DNA from: Plasmodiophora brassicae
Taxonomy: Eukaryota; Endomyxa; Phytomyxea; Plasmodiophorida; Plasmodiophoridae
Reading direction: 5' to 3'
NCBI GenBank assembly: GCA_039704465.1
Contig: CM077642.1
Location: 1-60,000 of the forward strand
DNA length: 60,000 bases
The position numbers and the translations under genes are program-made. The notes under the pieces were generated by a model. The model saw only the letters and a list, made by a program, of their open reading frames with translations. It was not told the origin of the DNA and searched no databases. The stretch's first letter is position 1; every line of letters starts with the position of its first letter. This document shows, piece by piece, positions 49,901-59,414 of this stretch.

Positions 49901-49960
49901 AATATTTCCTACAACAGGATAATCAACAATATGATTGTTAATTCAACTTCATGCTTTCAT
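40918..49960 (-). CDS. cob: Apocytochrome b, 8 exons over 9 kb
   Basis: Core subunit of complex III with both b hemes. Exons 49960-49882, 49276-49160, 46414-46111, 45342-45087, 44471-44424, 42492-42456, 41768-41590, 41034-40918. All phases match and the total is 1,137 nt, 378 residues, the normal length. Motifs: [153 protein letters not shown]. The four heme His are present. The exon 5/6 junction (EWY|FLPF) is set by alignment. Starts after a 1.9-kb gene-free stretch; nad1 follows after 29 nt. Confidence 0.95.
41035..41589 (-). mobile_element. Group II intron cob-i7, ORF-less
   Basis: Starts GAGUA and ends CUAGUGUACU. Domain V 41067-41100 is almost identical to that of cob-i4. Confidence 0.85.
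41769..42455 (-). mobile_element. Group II intron cob-i6, ORF-less
   Basis: Starts GAGUG and ends AGUGUGCACU. Domain V 41805-41838 (GAGCCGGAU/AUCCGGUUC). Shares its domain VI sequence with cob-i7 and cox1-i17. Confidence 0.85.
42456..42492 (-). CDS. cob: cob exon 6, 37 nt
   Basis: Encodes [12 protein letters not shown] plus one base of Asp. Lies 47 nt after domain V at 42539-42572 and is followed by GAGUG. Confidence 0.85.
42493..44423 (-). mobile_element. Group II intron cob-i5 with divergent ORF
   Basis: Between PEWY and FLPFYA. Domain V 42539-42572 (GAGCUGUAUG/GUACAGUUC). Both splice junctions are noncanonical (start GAAUGG or GAGUGC, end GGUAG). Confidence 0.75.
42921..43982 (-). CDS. 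Highly diverged intron ORF (cob-i5)
   Basis: 353 codons, ATG 43982, TAA 42921, open only with TGA as Trp. It is the shortest and most diverged of the intron ORFs. A trace of the RT5 region may be [17 protein letters not shown] near residue 220, with no YADD, and no RT2, RT4 or X-domain block is convincing. Composition (Phe, Ile, Lys, Arg, Cys rich) and location in domain IV argue that it derives from a maturase. It may be a pseudogene kept open by chance in AT-rich DNA, but 353 codons without TAA or TAG at this AT content argues for selection. Confidence 0.55.
44424..44471 (-). CDS. cob: cob exon 5, 48 nt
   Basis: Encodes [16 protein letters not shown], including the PEWY motif at the quinol oxidation site. 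The PEWY motif closes this exon exactly. Confidence 0.85.
44472..45086 (-). mobile_element. Group II intron cob-i4, ORF-less
   Basis: Between DNYI and EANAM. Starts GGAAA and ends AAAAU. Domain V 44508-44542, nearly identical to that of cob-i7. Confidence 0.8.
45343..46110 (-). mobile_element. Group II intron cob-i3, ORF-less
   Basis: Splits the Asn codon of SVDN. Starts GUGUGGGAAU. Domain V 45377-45410 (AAGCAGUAUG/GUACUGUUU). Confidence 0.85.
46516..48768 (-). CDS. Intron-encoded maturase (cob-i2 ORF), longest in window
   Basis: 750 codons, ATG 48768, TAA 46516, about 40 nt before domain V. It is one frame only with TGA as Trp. The N-terminal 130 residues carry no known motif and are an extension relative to typical maturases. 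A region with RDALDWDSY (near 139) may be the RT0 helix. RT5 reads [18 protein letters not shown] near 333, close to the family consensus, but YADD is CLDN, retaining one aspartate. The C-terminal third should include the X domain. A perfect 32-bp palindrome (47690-47721) lies inside the coding sequence just upstream of RT5's downstream segment. Confidence 0.82.
47690..47721. repeat. Perfect 32-bp palindrome inside cob-i2 ORF
   Basis: Arms of 16 bp with no loop (GCATAAATCACTTTTT and its exact complement), coding for an ordinary stretch of the maturase. Such a loopless palindrome is unlikely by chance and could be a recombination or fold-back site. Confidence 0.85.
49277..49881 (-). mobile_element. 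Group II intron cob-i1, ORF-less
   Basis: Splits the Gly codon of WSFG|SLAG. Starts GUGUA and ends UUAUAC. Domain V 49309-49342 (GAGCUACA/UGUAGUUC). Confidence 0.87.
49882..49960 (-). CDS. cob: cob exon 1
   Basis: Encodes [15 protein letters not shown] then [11 protein letters not shown] plus one base. Three of its Trp are TGA. The phase matches exon 2 exactly. Confidence 0.9.
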
Positions 49961-51889
49961 ATGTAAATACCGCATAAAACCGAATTAATATACATTTAAC
50001 AATATACCTAAAAAAGTACTCAATATGCAATACAGCGTTAATCATAATTCATTAAATAAATATAGTTGAACAAGAAATTTTATAATTGAGAACCAACTAT
50101 CGGTAAAAAATATACAAACAATTAATTATAGTTTTATATTTAATCTAATAATAAAAATTTAATTTTTAAGTCATAAAAAACCCATCCCTATACATTAATT
50201 TTAAAACGAAAATCTACCTACATTTAAAAAAATTAATAGTAAACATAATTTCATTAAAAATTTTTGTATAAAAAACAAAAAATTTAACAACCAATAAATA
50301 ATTATCTGCAAATTACCAAAAAACCTAACTAAATTATAGCAAAAAATTTGATTAACCCTAACTAAATATTTTTACCCAATTCAAAAAAACCTTTTAATAA
50401 TACTTTTAATATAATGGTTTACTTATATAAAATTCATATTAATATTGACCCACCCTGATCCTCCTCTACAATATAGACAATGTCTATATATTTATTATAA
50501 TTTTATAAAAACCAAGATATATTTTATTTTTAATTTTATCAATTAATGTTTATTTAAAAAATCTACTCTAATAATATTTTTATTAGCATTAAATAATATA
50601 AAATAAATTAACTTACTAATAATTCACATAAACATCAAAAAACTTGTTTCTTTTAGACGCACAATCTACAAAATTTAATTAAAAAATATGCATAAACACA
50701 AAAATTTTAATATATAAAATTAAATTCTATTTTTACTTATGATAATTTTTTCTAGACTACAGCCAGCTTACGTAGATAAACTCATACATAATCTAAACTA
50801 ATAATAATTTTCCTTTCATACATATCCTTAAACAACAATTATACACCAGTAATAATAAAAAATAACAAAAAAAAGCTAACTACTACAATAAACATAAACA
50901 TATATACTTAGTTAATCTCGTAAACGAATAAAAAAATTCAAAAAATCTATTAAATAAAGTAATTAATTATTGACTTTTCTCTTAATCTAGTTAACATCAC
51001 ATAAAAACACAGCCAAGGTAAGTATACAATAAATATAAAAATTTACAATAATTTTTAATATTGCTACACAAAATAAACTCTTTTTGACTATTCTTAATAT
51101 CTCTAGTTACCTGACTAAACTAACTTCTCCTTAATACCTAACTTCAAACTAAATTTATCAAACCCCCACACCTATAATCTTCATCATTGCTATAAAACAA
51201 AAAAAAATAAACACTAACCAAAATTTAAAACTATTTTACAACCAAAAACCTAAAAAGCTAACATATAAAAATTTATATTGAAAATGCTTCTAATATATTA
51301 TTACATTCTTAATAAAAATATTGTTTTTATTAAATTATCTATTATATTTTTACTTGTTTTTTCAATTTATAGTAATTTTTTTAACTTAAAAATAAAAACA
51401 CCATCTGCCTTTATTAAACATAAAATTCCCTTTAACATCTTAAGTAAAACACATTTACGTACCTAGTACATAAATTTAAACACTTATGTACAAATTCTAT
51501 ATCAATAAACTCTAATATAAATAAATAATTCTTTTAGATATTTCCTAAAACAATAATAACACTATTTTTTTACAACCCACCTAAACCTATTTTAAAATTA
51601 TGAAAATACGCACTTTAAAATTAATAAACGATTATTTATATATTATAGTAACCATAAAAATACTTACACATATTACAGTATTCAAAATATTTTTATGTTT
51701 ACATAAAAATATTTTGAATACTGTAAGCATATATATATCACTAACATATTAACATTCTACACAATTTTTAAACATATATACGTATTTACTCCAAAATCTA
51801 AACGGCAATAAATATTACTTCTATATATCTACAAATATAGTACAAGTAAACATATATAAAAAAAGCATAAAAACATGCATTCAAAAAAG
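49961..51889. other. Gene-free region between rpl5 and cob
   Basis: 1.9 kb of very AT-rich sequence with no conserved protein, no domain V hairpin and no tRNA I could recognise on either strand. Its one striking element is the long palindrome at 51673-51726. Candidate location for promoter, origin or undetected small RNA genes. Confidence 0.5.
51673..51726. repeat. Perfect 26-bp inverted repeat with 2-nt loop
   Basis: Left arm 51673-51698, loop TT, right arm 51701-51726, no mismatch. About 160 bp downstream of the rpl5 stop, at the edge of the large gene-free region. It could act as an mRNA 3'-end stabiliser, a replication element or a palindromic mobile hairpin. Confidence 0.85.
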
Positions 51890-52441
51890 TTACGAAACTG
51901 AAACTCGACAAGGAATTTTATAACTGATTAACAAAGAATGAAAAGCCTGGTACACAGTTCCAACCGTTCCGTATACGTTTATATTGTAAACGAATGAATC
52001 TTCAAATTTTAATACTTGCGAAAGAAAATCATCATCTTGTATTCTTTGAACAATTTTAAGCAAAAAATTTGGTTTTAAACTATTCAATTTAATAGGATAA
52101 AACTGTTGACTCAAAGGAAGTTGCCTTGCAAAAAAAAACTCCGATATTCAAATACTATGACGCAACGTTAGCCAAAGCCCACTCAACTTCTTTTTCTTCA
52201 AGCCACGAATACTATGAGTACGTATTAAAATTTGTGGTTTTTGTCCGGTTGTTAAGTATAGCAAAACTAATAACCGGTAAAAATTATTAGTTACCTTAAG
52301 ATCTGATAAAAATTTTGAATAAATTACAATAGAATCCAATTTTGGGCAATTATAAATATTACTTAATAAAAATTTATCAAATAAAAAAATTTGAGTAAAT
52401 ATAGATTTATATAATAAAATTTTAGACTCAATAGGTCGCAT
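51890..52441 (-). CDS. rpl5: Large-subunit ribosomal protein uL5
   Basis: Mitoribosomal uL5, which binds 5S rRNA in bacterial-type ribosomes. 183 residues when the internal TGA (ATT TGA ATA) is read as Trp, otherwise cut at about 97. The signature TGQKPQILIRTHSIRGLK is clear, followed by LWLTLRHSIWISEFF, equivalent to VTLRGxxMxxFLxRL. The C-terminus includes DSFVYNINVYGTVG. ATG at 52441, 18 nt after rpl14, the conserved bacterial order rpl14-rpl5. Confidence 0.93.
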
Positions 52442-52459
52442 ATAACTAAAATATTTATA

Positions 52460-52831
52460 CTATACTAACTTACTAACAACTGAGGCTAATCTCATAAACA
52501 ATCCACAGCGAATTTCTTTTAACGCAGGTCCAAATACACGCGTACCTAAAAGTTTTTTTGTTTCCGATAAAACAATACCTCGTGTCTCATCAAAACGTAT
52601 ACGAATACCATTTTTTCTACTGATATTTCTCTTAACAGTTACGATTAAAGCCAAACATCTCTGTTTTTTTTGAACTTTACGACCTACTCGATATCTAAAT
52701 ATTGATCCTAATACCAATTCTCCAACCTTACTATAATTTTGTATCAAAGAATACCCAAATAAATGAAATATTCTAATCAATTTAGCTCCCGAATTATCAA
52801 CGATTTTTAACTTAGTTTGTTTTCTAATCAT
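52460..52831 (-). CDS. rpl14: Large-subunit ribosomal protein uL14
   Basis: Complete 123-residue uL14 with MIRKQTKLKIVDNSGAKL at the N-terminus, GSIFRYRVGRKVQKKQRCLA in the middle and RVFGPALKEIR near the end, all diagnostic. No intron and no TGA. ATG at 52831. Preceded by a 270-bp spacer after atp8. Confidence 0.97.
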   Translation of the reverse strand: MIRKQTKLKIVDNSGAKLIRIFHLFGYSLIQNYSKVGELVLGSIFRYRVGRKVQKKQRCLALIVTVKRNISRKNGIRIRFDETRGIVLSETKKLLGTRVFGPALKEIRCGLFMRLASVVSKLV

Positions 52832-53101
52832 TTATCAAATAAATACACTTATATTATAAAGCACCCTTCTAAACACCACCAATCTAACAGAACATGATTA
52901 AAGAATATTTAACCAGTCAATTCCAACAATAATCCTACTTAACAGCACAAACCTAATCTTTATAATTTTATTAATAAAAATTATATTTTAGTAGCTAAAC
53001 CATTAAAATCATCCTCACAATTCAACTAATAGTTTTAAAAGCTAAAGAACATGCCGAATACCTAACGCAAGGAGATACTTTTTATAAAATTTTATTTACT
53101 T

Positions 53102-53476
53102 TTATGTAAAAAAAATTTCAGACACACATGCCTGTCTTAATAGCACAACACTATAATTCTTGCTATACTTCTGCTCAATAAAATCCCACTGCTTTTGCTT
53201 ATAATGTTTTCAGTTCAATTCTTTATTAAATAATAAAGAATTACCGGTTATATTTAAATTTTTAAAATGTACTAAAAAATTATAAATAAAATTATTTACA
53301 AAAACACTGCGTTCATTTAAAACACCACAACCAATAGAATTATAAATCTCACGAAGTTTAAATAACTTACTAAAATCTAACAAATAATACTTTCATAAAA
53401 TTAAAAAAAAAAAATAATAAAACAAAATTGTTCAAAAAACTTGAGAAAATACGGTTACTTTATCTAATTGTGGCAT
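53102..53476 (-). CDS. atp8: ATP synthase Fo subunit 8 (ymf19)
   Basis: 124 residues starting MPQLDKVTVFSQVFW, the diagnostic N-terminus of mitochondrial atp8, followed by one Phe/Tyr/Leu-rich membrane helix and the KLRE segment. Two TGA codons encode Trp, so it is invisible with the standard code. The C-terminal hydrophilic extension (NWKHYKQKQWDFIEQKY) is as long as in plant and protist YMF19 proteins. A part of the membrane stalk that anchors the peripheral stator. Its position between the unknown ORF and rpl14 interrupts the ribosomal block. Confidence 0.92.
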
Positions 53477-54231
53477 CAATTTACATTAACAAAAATACAA
53501 CTAGTTTAAGGCAAAGTTTTCTAGTATACGTCACAACCATAATTTTTCAAATACAAAAACATAAATAGAATTTTTTAAAAAATAATGAACCATACATCAT
53601 CTGATACCCCTAAACCTTTATCTTTTTTAATTTATAATAGTTTTATTTAGCAAAACTAATATATTGAAAATATTTTGCTAACAGCCACGAAATAGTGCAT
53701 TTAATTTAATCATAAAAATACCTTCCTAATATTTTAGAAACAACCTTAACTAGTAAAATTCTATGAATATTTTTAGTATTAATTTTAATGGCTGTTCAAA
53801 ATAACCAACAATATAATCAAAATCATATCTAACAAATAAAAATATTTAAATTTTAATTTGGAATTTGCACTTTAAACTGAAATCAATCTGTACTTCACTT
53901 TTATACAATATTTTCTCGTAGTACATAAAACTCCCACACTACTAACCGTTAGCTATAGCATTTAATTACAATCTATAATTTACTCCTATACCGTAGTAAC
54001 TCTTTCTAATATTAAAAAATCAAACTATACCCCAACTTTTTTATTAATGTTTAAATAATCTTTTTTAAAGTAAAACAGTAAAGGCTTTGATAAGTTTATA
54101 CAATCTTAAAGCTAATTTAAATTATTCAATTTCTATATAGTATTAAATTAAAAATACTTTTCATAAAATGAATACGAAAATCGTTGCCATAATATGTACA
54201 CGAAAATTATTTATCACAAATTAATAAACCG
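53477..54231. other. 755-bp spacer upstream of atp8
   Basis: No conserved reading frame on either strand with TGA as Trp, no intron domain V and no tRNA seen. A weak GCTTT...AAAGC stem occurs at about 54084-54112. Otherwise nothing. Confidence 0.45.
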
Positions 54232-54957
54232 TTAGATGTTATTTCTACTAGTAGTAAAAGGCGGTATTAATCCTAAACCATGAAAATTAATCAATTTCAA
54301 TCGAATTTGTAATAAATTAAAAATTTGTAAAAAATTAACCGTTTTCTGATACTCAGACATCGCTAAAAAAAATATTTTACCAAAATTAACGACCCGAAAA
54401 TAATCATTTCGTAAAGTAAATTTTTTCAAAAAACTTCACTTATAACGATAAAAAAGTTTTTTTACAAAAAATATTACAGGCCTATCTAGAAAACTAAACC
54501 AAGAAATTACTTTTGTTAGATATTCTAACATGTAAAATGCCAAAGTAGCATTAATAACCAATGCTAAAATGTTTTCCCTCAAATTAGTAAATACTACATT
54601 AAATAAATCAGCCTCAACATCTTCATCCTCTATTTCATTTTTATTTTCCTCTAATGGGCGAATAAGTGTTTCTTTTCAAGTACTATTTAAATACATTGAT
54701 AAAGGTAAAACCCCAACAACACGAACATAAGATGAATAAATTTTAGGAAAAACTACTATATTCAATATACAATAACGCGTAAATAAAAACTTCAAAAAAG
54801 AAAAAATATATTTAGTTTTATCAACAAAAACATAAAAAGTACATATACTTAATTTGCAAGATTCGTATTCCTCTTGATATATCAATTTTCTTGATTCAAA
54901 TTGAAGTTTTCGTTTCTTAATTTTCTTATGCCCTCCAAATCAACTTCGCTTTTTCAT
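54232..54957 (-). CDS. Unidentified ORF of 241 codons in the ribosomal block
   Basis: Starts ATG directly after the rpl16 stop (TAAATG, no gap) and is open for 241 codons with TGA as Trp. The product begins MKKRSWFGGHKKIKKRK (very basic), then a Phe/Ile/Val-rich region (residues about 55-95), an acidic patch EENKNEIEDEDVEAD (about 118-132), then a hydrophobic stretch around ILALVINATLAFYMLEYL that could be one or two membrane segments, and ends GLGLIPPFTTSRNNI. I do not recognise it. Tight coupling to rpl16 says it is a real gene. A diverged ribosomal protein, mttB/tatC or atp4 were considered, but no signature supports any of them. Confidence 0.75.
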
Positions 54958-55368
54958 TTATTTACAAATACAATAAACCTGAATTGGTAGTTTTCGTGCA
55001 ATACTTTTCAACAGTAAACGAGCCTGATTTGATGGCAATCCAGATACTTCACATAGCACAAAACCAGCCTTAACTTTACATACCCAATCGTCTATGTACC
55101 CCTTACCTTTTCCCATACGTACCTCAAGCGGCTTAGCTGTTATAGCTTGGTGAGGAAATACACGTATTCAATACTGACCAATTCGCTTAGTACTCTTAGA
55201 CAAATTTAACTTAACCATTTCTAACTGCTTAGATGTAATATAACCATTCTTTTTAGCTTTTAAACCAAAATTGCCAAAATCCAAATTTAAAAAACGTGTT
55301 GCTAAATTTTTAATCTTCTTTTTCTGAAATTTTATAAACTTAGTTTTTTTAGGAATAATTCCAACCAT
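54958..55368 (-). CDS. rpl16: Large-subunit ribosomal protein uL16
   Basis: 136 residues. FGLKAKKNGYITSKQLEM, RIGQYWIRVFPHQAITAKPL and EVRMGKGKG are diagnostic of uL16, which lines the A-site cleft of the large subunit. The Trp of YWIRVFP is TGA, so the standard frame stops at residue 66. ATG at 55368, 12 nt after rps3, as in bacterial S10 operons. Confidence 0.96.
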
Positions 55369-55380
55369 TTTCTCAACAAA

Positions 55381-56280
55381 TTAATATATTCAAATTTTAA
55401 CTCCTATAATTCCTGCCCGTGTAATAGCTTCAGCAAATCCATATCCCAGTATTAAAGGACTATTTTTAGAAGCAACAGAACCAATTTGTATATGTTTAGT
55501 ACGAGCACGGCTAAAACCATTTAGTTTACCTGCTAATAAAATCTTTATCCCTTTAAACCTAAAATATTTTCAAATCTCCTTCAATACTTTTGACAAAAAT
55601 GATAAAAAAGATAAATGTTTATATATTTTAGACAAAATTGGAGCAATATAATTTGCAATTAATTTCGCATCCGGAATTTTATATTTTAGCGCATGCACTA
55701 AAAATACTAACGTATTCCGATATATTCCAACATCTTTATTAAAACGTAAACGGAAGCGCTTGAAACTATCTGAAACAACTCGTAATAACGTTGACAAATT
55801 TTTTTTTCATTCTTTATAACCTACAACACATATATTTACGAATTTGTAAAATATCTGCCTCTTTAGCAAAAACTCTAAAACGTATAAAAACATTATACTA
55901 CGTAATTGCACTCGGCATTTATGAATTGGCTTCATAACAGTTCCTAGTGTAGCTAAAATCTTTTTTCTATCCTTACGTTTTTTAGTTTTCTTACTTTTAT
56001 ATTGAAAATTTTTCTTGCGCTTCTCTTCTTCCCTTATTGGATAAAAAAATAAGAAATTTACGTATAATTTCCCTAAAACTCAAAATAAACGCACCGTACC
56101 CACTACTCTACGTTTTCGAGCTTTTGTTCAACGTGAAAGAAAAAAATTAACATACTTACGAACAAAAATCTCTTCATAAATATGCCTACAATACTCTAAA
56201 GATTTCTTAACAAATCAATTTGATTTGAATAAAAATTTTTGATAAATAACTTTATGTTTACCGTTTCGCTTTATATACAT
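55381..56280 (-). CDS. rps3: Small-subunit ribosomal protein uS3
   Basis: 299 residues with TGA as Trp. The ATG at 56278-56280 overlaps the end of rps19 by 23 nt. N-terminal KSNWFVKKSLEYCRHIYEEI matches the conserved WxSxWFxxxxYxxxLxED segment, a Lys/Arg-rich insertion (about residues 85-115) enlarges the middle, and the C-terminal domain ends GKLNGFSRARTKHIQIGS, then GFAEAITRAGIIGVKIWIY, diagnostic of uS3. Located at the mRNA entry site of the small subunit. The basic insertion is typical of mitochondrial uS3. Confidence 0.93.
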
Positions 56281-56512
56281 GCAATTTTCGAGTAAACACA
56301 AAACATCCAAATTTATACCCAACCATTCCTGGAGAAATACACAAATCAAAAAATCTACATCCATTATAAATTTTAATCCTAACCTGAATAAAATCTGGCA
56401 AAATCATACTATCTTTACGTTTTAAAAAAATAATTTTATTACTTTTGTTCTCACCATAAAAACTTGAATAAACTTTTTGCGTTATAAAAGGCCCTTTTCA
56501 AATTGCTCTCAT
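56258..56512 (-). CDS. rps19: Small-subunit ribosomal protein uS19
   Basis: 84 residues: MRAIWKGPF at the start (W is TGA), SMILPDFIQVRIKIYNG, and PGMVGYKFGCFVFTRKLHVY, the signature of uS19 in the small-subunit head. ATG at 56512, TAA at 56258. First gene of the minus-strand block; beyond it lies only the tandem array, so a promoter for the whole unit may lie around 56513-56790. Confidence 0.96.
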
Positions 56513-56536
56513 ATTTATATATTATTTATTACCTAA

Positions 56537-59398
56537 GCAAGCATTTTACAAAATGCGATACAGCATTTCCAAAAATACATATTAAAATTTCAATCATAAA
56601 CCAAAAAAAGGAAGGGGGGGGGGTAAGGCGTTTCAACAATTCCAGCCTTCGCAGAACAAAAACGCATCACATTTATCTGCGAAGCACTTTTATGGAACAG
56701 TGAATAAATCACAGCAAAACGCATGGATTTAGGTGTAAAATCGCTTAGGCAATTCTTTTAGAATACAACCGCGTAAAATTTCCTTAGCGATTCTGTGCGA
56801 CGATGCATAAAAATTGGAGGGAATTTTGCACCTACGCCAGAGCAAGCATTTCCAGAAATGCATATTAGAATTTTAAGCGTAAACCAAGGGGGGGGTAAGG
56901 CGTTTCAACAATTCCAGCCTTCGCAGAACAAAAACGCATCACATTTATCTGCGAAGCACTTTTATGGAACAGTGAATAAATCACAGCAAAACGCATGGAT
57001 TTAGGTGTAAAATCGCTTAGGCAATTCTTTTAGAATACAACCGCGTAAAATTTCCTTAGCGATTCTGTGCGACGATGCATAAAAATTGGAGGGAATTTTG
57101 CACCTACGCCAGAGCAAGCATTTCCAGAAATGCATATTAGAATTTTAAGCGTAAACCAAGGGGGGGGTAAGGCGTTTCAACAATTCCAGCCTTCGCAGAA
57201 CAAAAACGCATCACACTTATCTGCGAAGAACTTTTATGGAACAGTGAATAAATCACAGCAAAACGCATGGATTTAGGTGTAAAATCGCTTAGGCAATTCT
57301 TTTAGAATACAACCGCGTAAAATTTCCTAGCGCGATTCTGTGCGACGATGCATAAAAATTGGAGGGAATTTTGCACCTACGCCAGAGCAAGCATTTCCAG
57401 AAATGCATATTAGAATTTTAAGCGTAAATCAAGGAGGGGGTAAGGCGTTTCAACAATTCCAGCCTTCGCAGAACAAAAACGCATCACATTTATCTGCGAA
57501 GCACTTTTATGGAACAGTGAATAAATCACAGCAAAACGCATAGGTTTGGGTGTAAAATCGCTTAGGCAATTCTTTTAGAATACAACCGCGTAAAATTTCC
57601 TTAGCGATTCTGTGCGACGATGCATAAAAATTGGAGGGAATTTTGCACCTACGCCAGAGCAAGCATTTCCAGAAATGCATATTAGAATTTTAAGCGTAAA
57701 TCAAGGAGGGGGGGGTAAGGCGTTTCAACAATTCCAGCCTTCGCAGAACAAAAACGCATCACACTTATCTGCGAAGAACTTTTATGGAACAGTGAATAAA
57801 TCACAGCAAAACGCATAGATTTAGGTGTAAAATCGCTTAGGCAATTACTTTAAAATACAACCGCGTAAAATTTCCTTAGCGATTCTGTGCGACGATGCAT
57901 AAAAATTGGAGGGAATTTTGCACCTACGCCAGAGCAAGCATTTCCAGAAATGCATATTAGAATTTTAAGCGTAAACCAAGGGGGGGGTAAGGCGTTTCAA
58001 CAATTCCAGCCTTCGCAGAACAAAAACGCATCACACTTATCTGCGAAGAACTTTTATGGAACAGTGAATAAATCACAGCAAAACGCATAGATTTAGGTGT
58101 AAAATCGCTTAGGCAATTCTTTTAGAACACAACCGCGTAAAATTTCCTTAGCGATTCTGTGCGACGATGCATAAAAATTGGAGGGAATTTTGCACCTACG
58201 CCAGAGCAAGCATTTCCAGAAATGCATATTAGAATTTTAAGCGTAAATCAAGGAGGGGGGTACGGCGTTTCAACAATTCCAGCCTTCGCAGAACAAAAAC
58301 GCATCACACTTATCTGCGAAGCATTTTTATGGAACAATAAATAAATCACAGCAAAACGCATGGATTTAGGTGTAAAATCGCTTAGGCAATTACTTTAAAA
58401 TACAACCGCGTAAAATTTCCTTAGCGATTCTGTGCGACAATGCATAAAAATTAGAGGGAACTTTGCACCTACGCCAGAGCAAGCATTTCCAGAAATGCAT
58501 ATTAGAATTTTAAGCGTAAATCAAGGAGGGGGGGGGGGTAAACGTTTCGATAACTTCAGCCACCACAGAACAAAAACGCATCAAATTTATCTGCGAAGCA
58601 CTTTTACGGAACAATAAATAAATCACAGCAAAACGCATGGATTTAGGTGTAAAATCGCTTAGGCAATTACTTTAAAATACAACCGCGTAAAATTTCCTTA
58701 GCGATTCTGTGCGACAATGCATAAAAATTAGAGGGAACTTTGCACCTACGCCAGAGCAAGCATTTCCAGAAATACATATTAGAATTTTAAGCGTAAATCA
58801 AGGAGGGGGGGGGGGGGTAAACGTTTCGATAACTTCAGCCACCACAGAACAAAAACGCATCAAATTTATCTGCGAAGCACTTTTACGGAACAATAAATAA
58901 ATCACAGCAAAACGCATAGATTTAGGTGTAAAATCGCTTAGGCAATTACTTTAAAATACAACCGCGTAAAATTTCCTTAGCGATTCTGTGCGACAATGCA
59001 TAAAAATTAGAGGGAACTTTGCACCTACGCCAGAGCAAGCATTTCCAGAAATACATATTAGAATTTTAAGCGTAAATCAAGGAGGGGGGGTGGGGTAAAC
59101 GTTTCGATAACTTCAGCCACCACAGAACAAAAACGCATCAAATTTATCTGCGAAGCACTTTTACGGAACAATAAGTAAATCACAGCAAAACGCATAGATT
59201 TAGGTGTAAAATCGCTTAGGCAATTACTTTAAAATACAACCGCATAAAATTTCCTTAGCAATGACGCATAAAAATTAGAGGGAACTTTGCACCTACGCCA
59301 GAGCAAGCATTTCCAGAAATACATATTAGAATTTTAAGCGTAAATCAAGGAGGGGGGGGGTGGGGTAAACGTTTCGATAACTTCAGCCACCACAGAAC
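56537..59398. repeat. Tandem array of a 272-bp unit, about 10 copies
   Basis: Units recur at about 56795, 57067, 57340, 57612, 57887, 58159, 58432, 58709 and about 58986, preceded by one degenerate copy (from about 56537) and followed by a truncated one. Length differences come mainly from a poly-G tract of 5 to 13 G. Two subfamilies occur in blocks: copies 2-7 share one version of the segment after the G-run and the last three share another. Each unit contains an 11-bp near-perfect inverted repeat (for example 56739-56749 with 56782-56792) enclosing a small ATTCT/AGAAT hairpin. Short plus-strand ORFs inside are repeat artefacts. Confidence 0.95.
56739..56792. other. Nested hairpin within the 272-bp repeat
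   Basis: AATCGCTTAGG pairs with CCTTAGCGATT (one mismatch) and encloses ATTCT-TTT-AGAAT and an ACCGCGTAAA segment. It is repeated in every copy of the array. Possibly a processing, recombination or replication signal. Confidence 0.6.
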
Positions 59399-59414
59399 AA
59401 AAGCACACTTTTAG

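Noticed and set aside
52148..52441. A 97-residue rpl5 ending at 52148
   Set aside because: That stop is TGA, read as Trp here; the uL5 C-terminal domain continues in frame to 51890.
56795..58900. Family of near-identical 61-69 codon plus-strand ORFs (MRRCIKIGG...)
   Set aside because: They recur once per 272-bp repeat, the unit length is not a multiple of three, G-run changes shift the frame at their ends, and no ribosome-binding or codon pattern matches the real genes.
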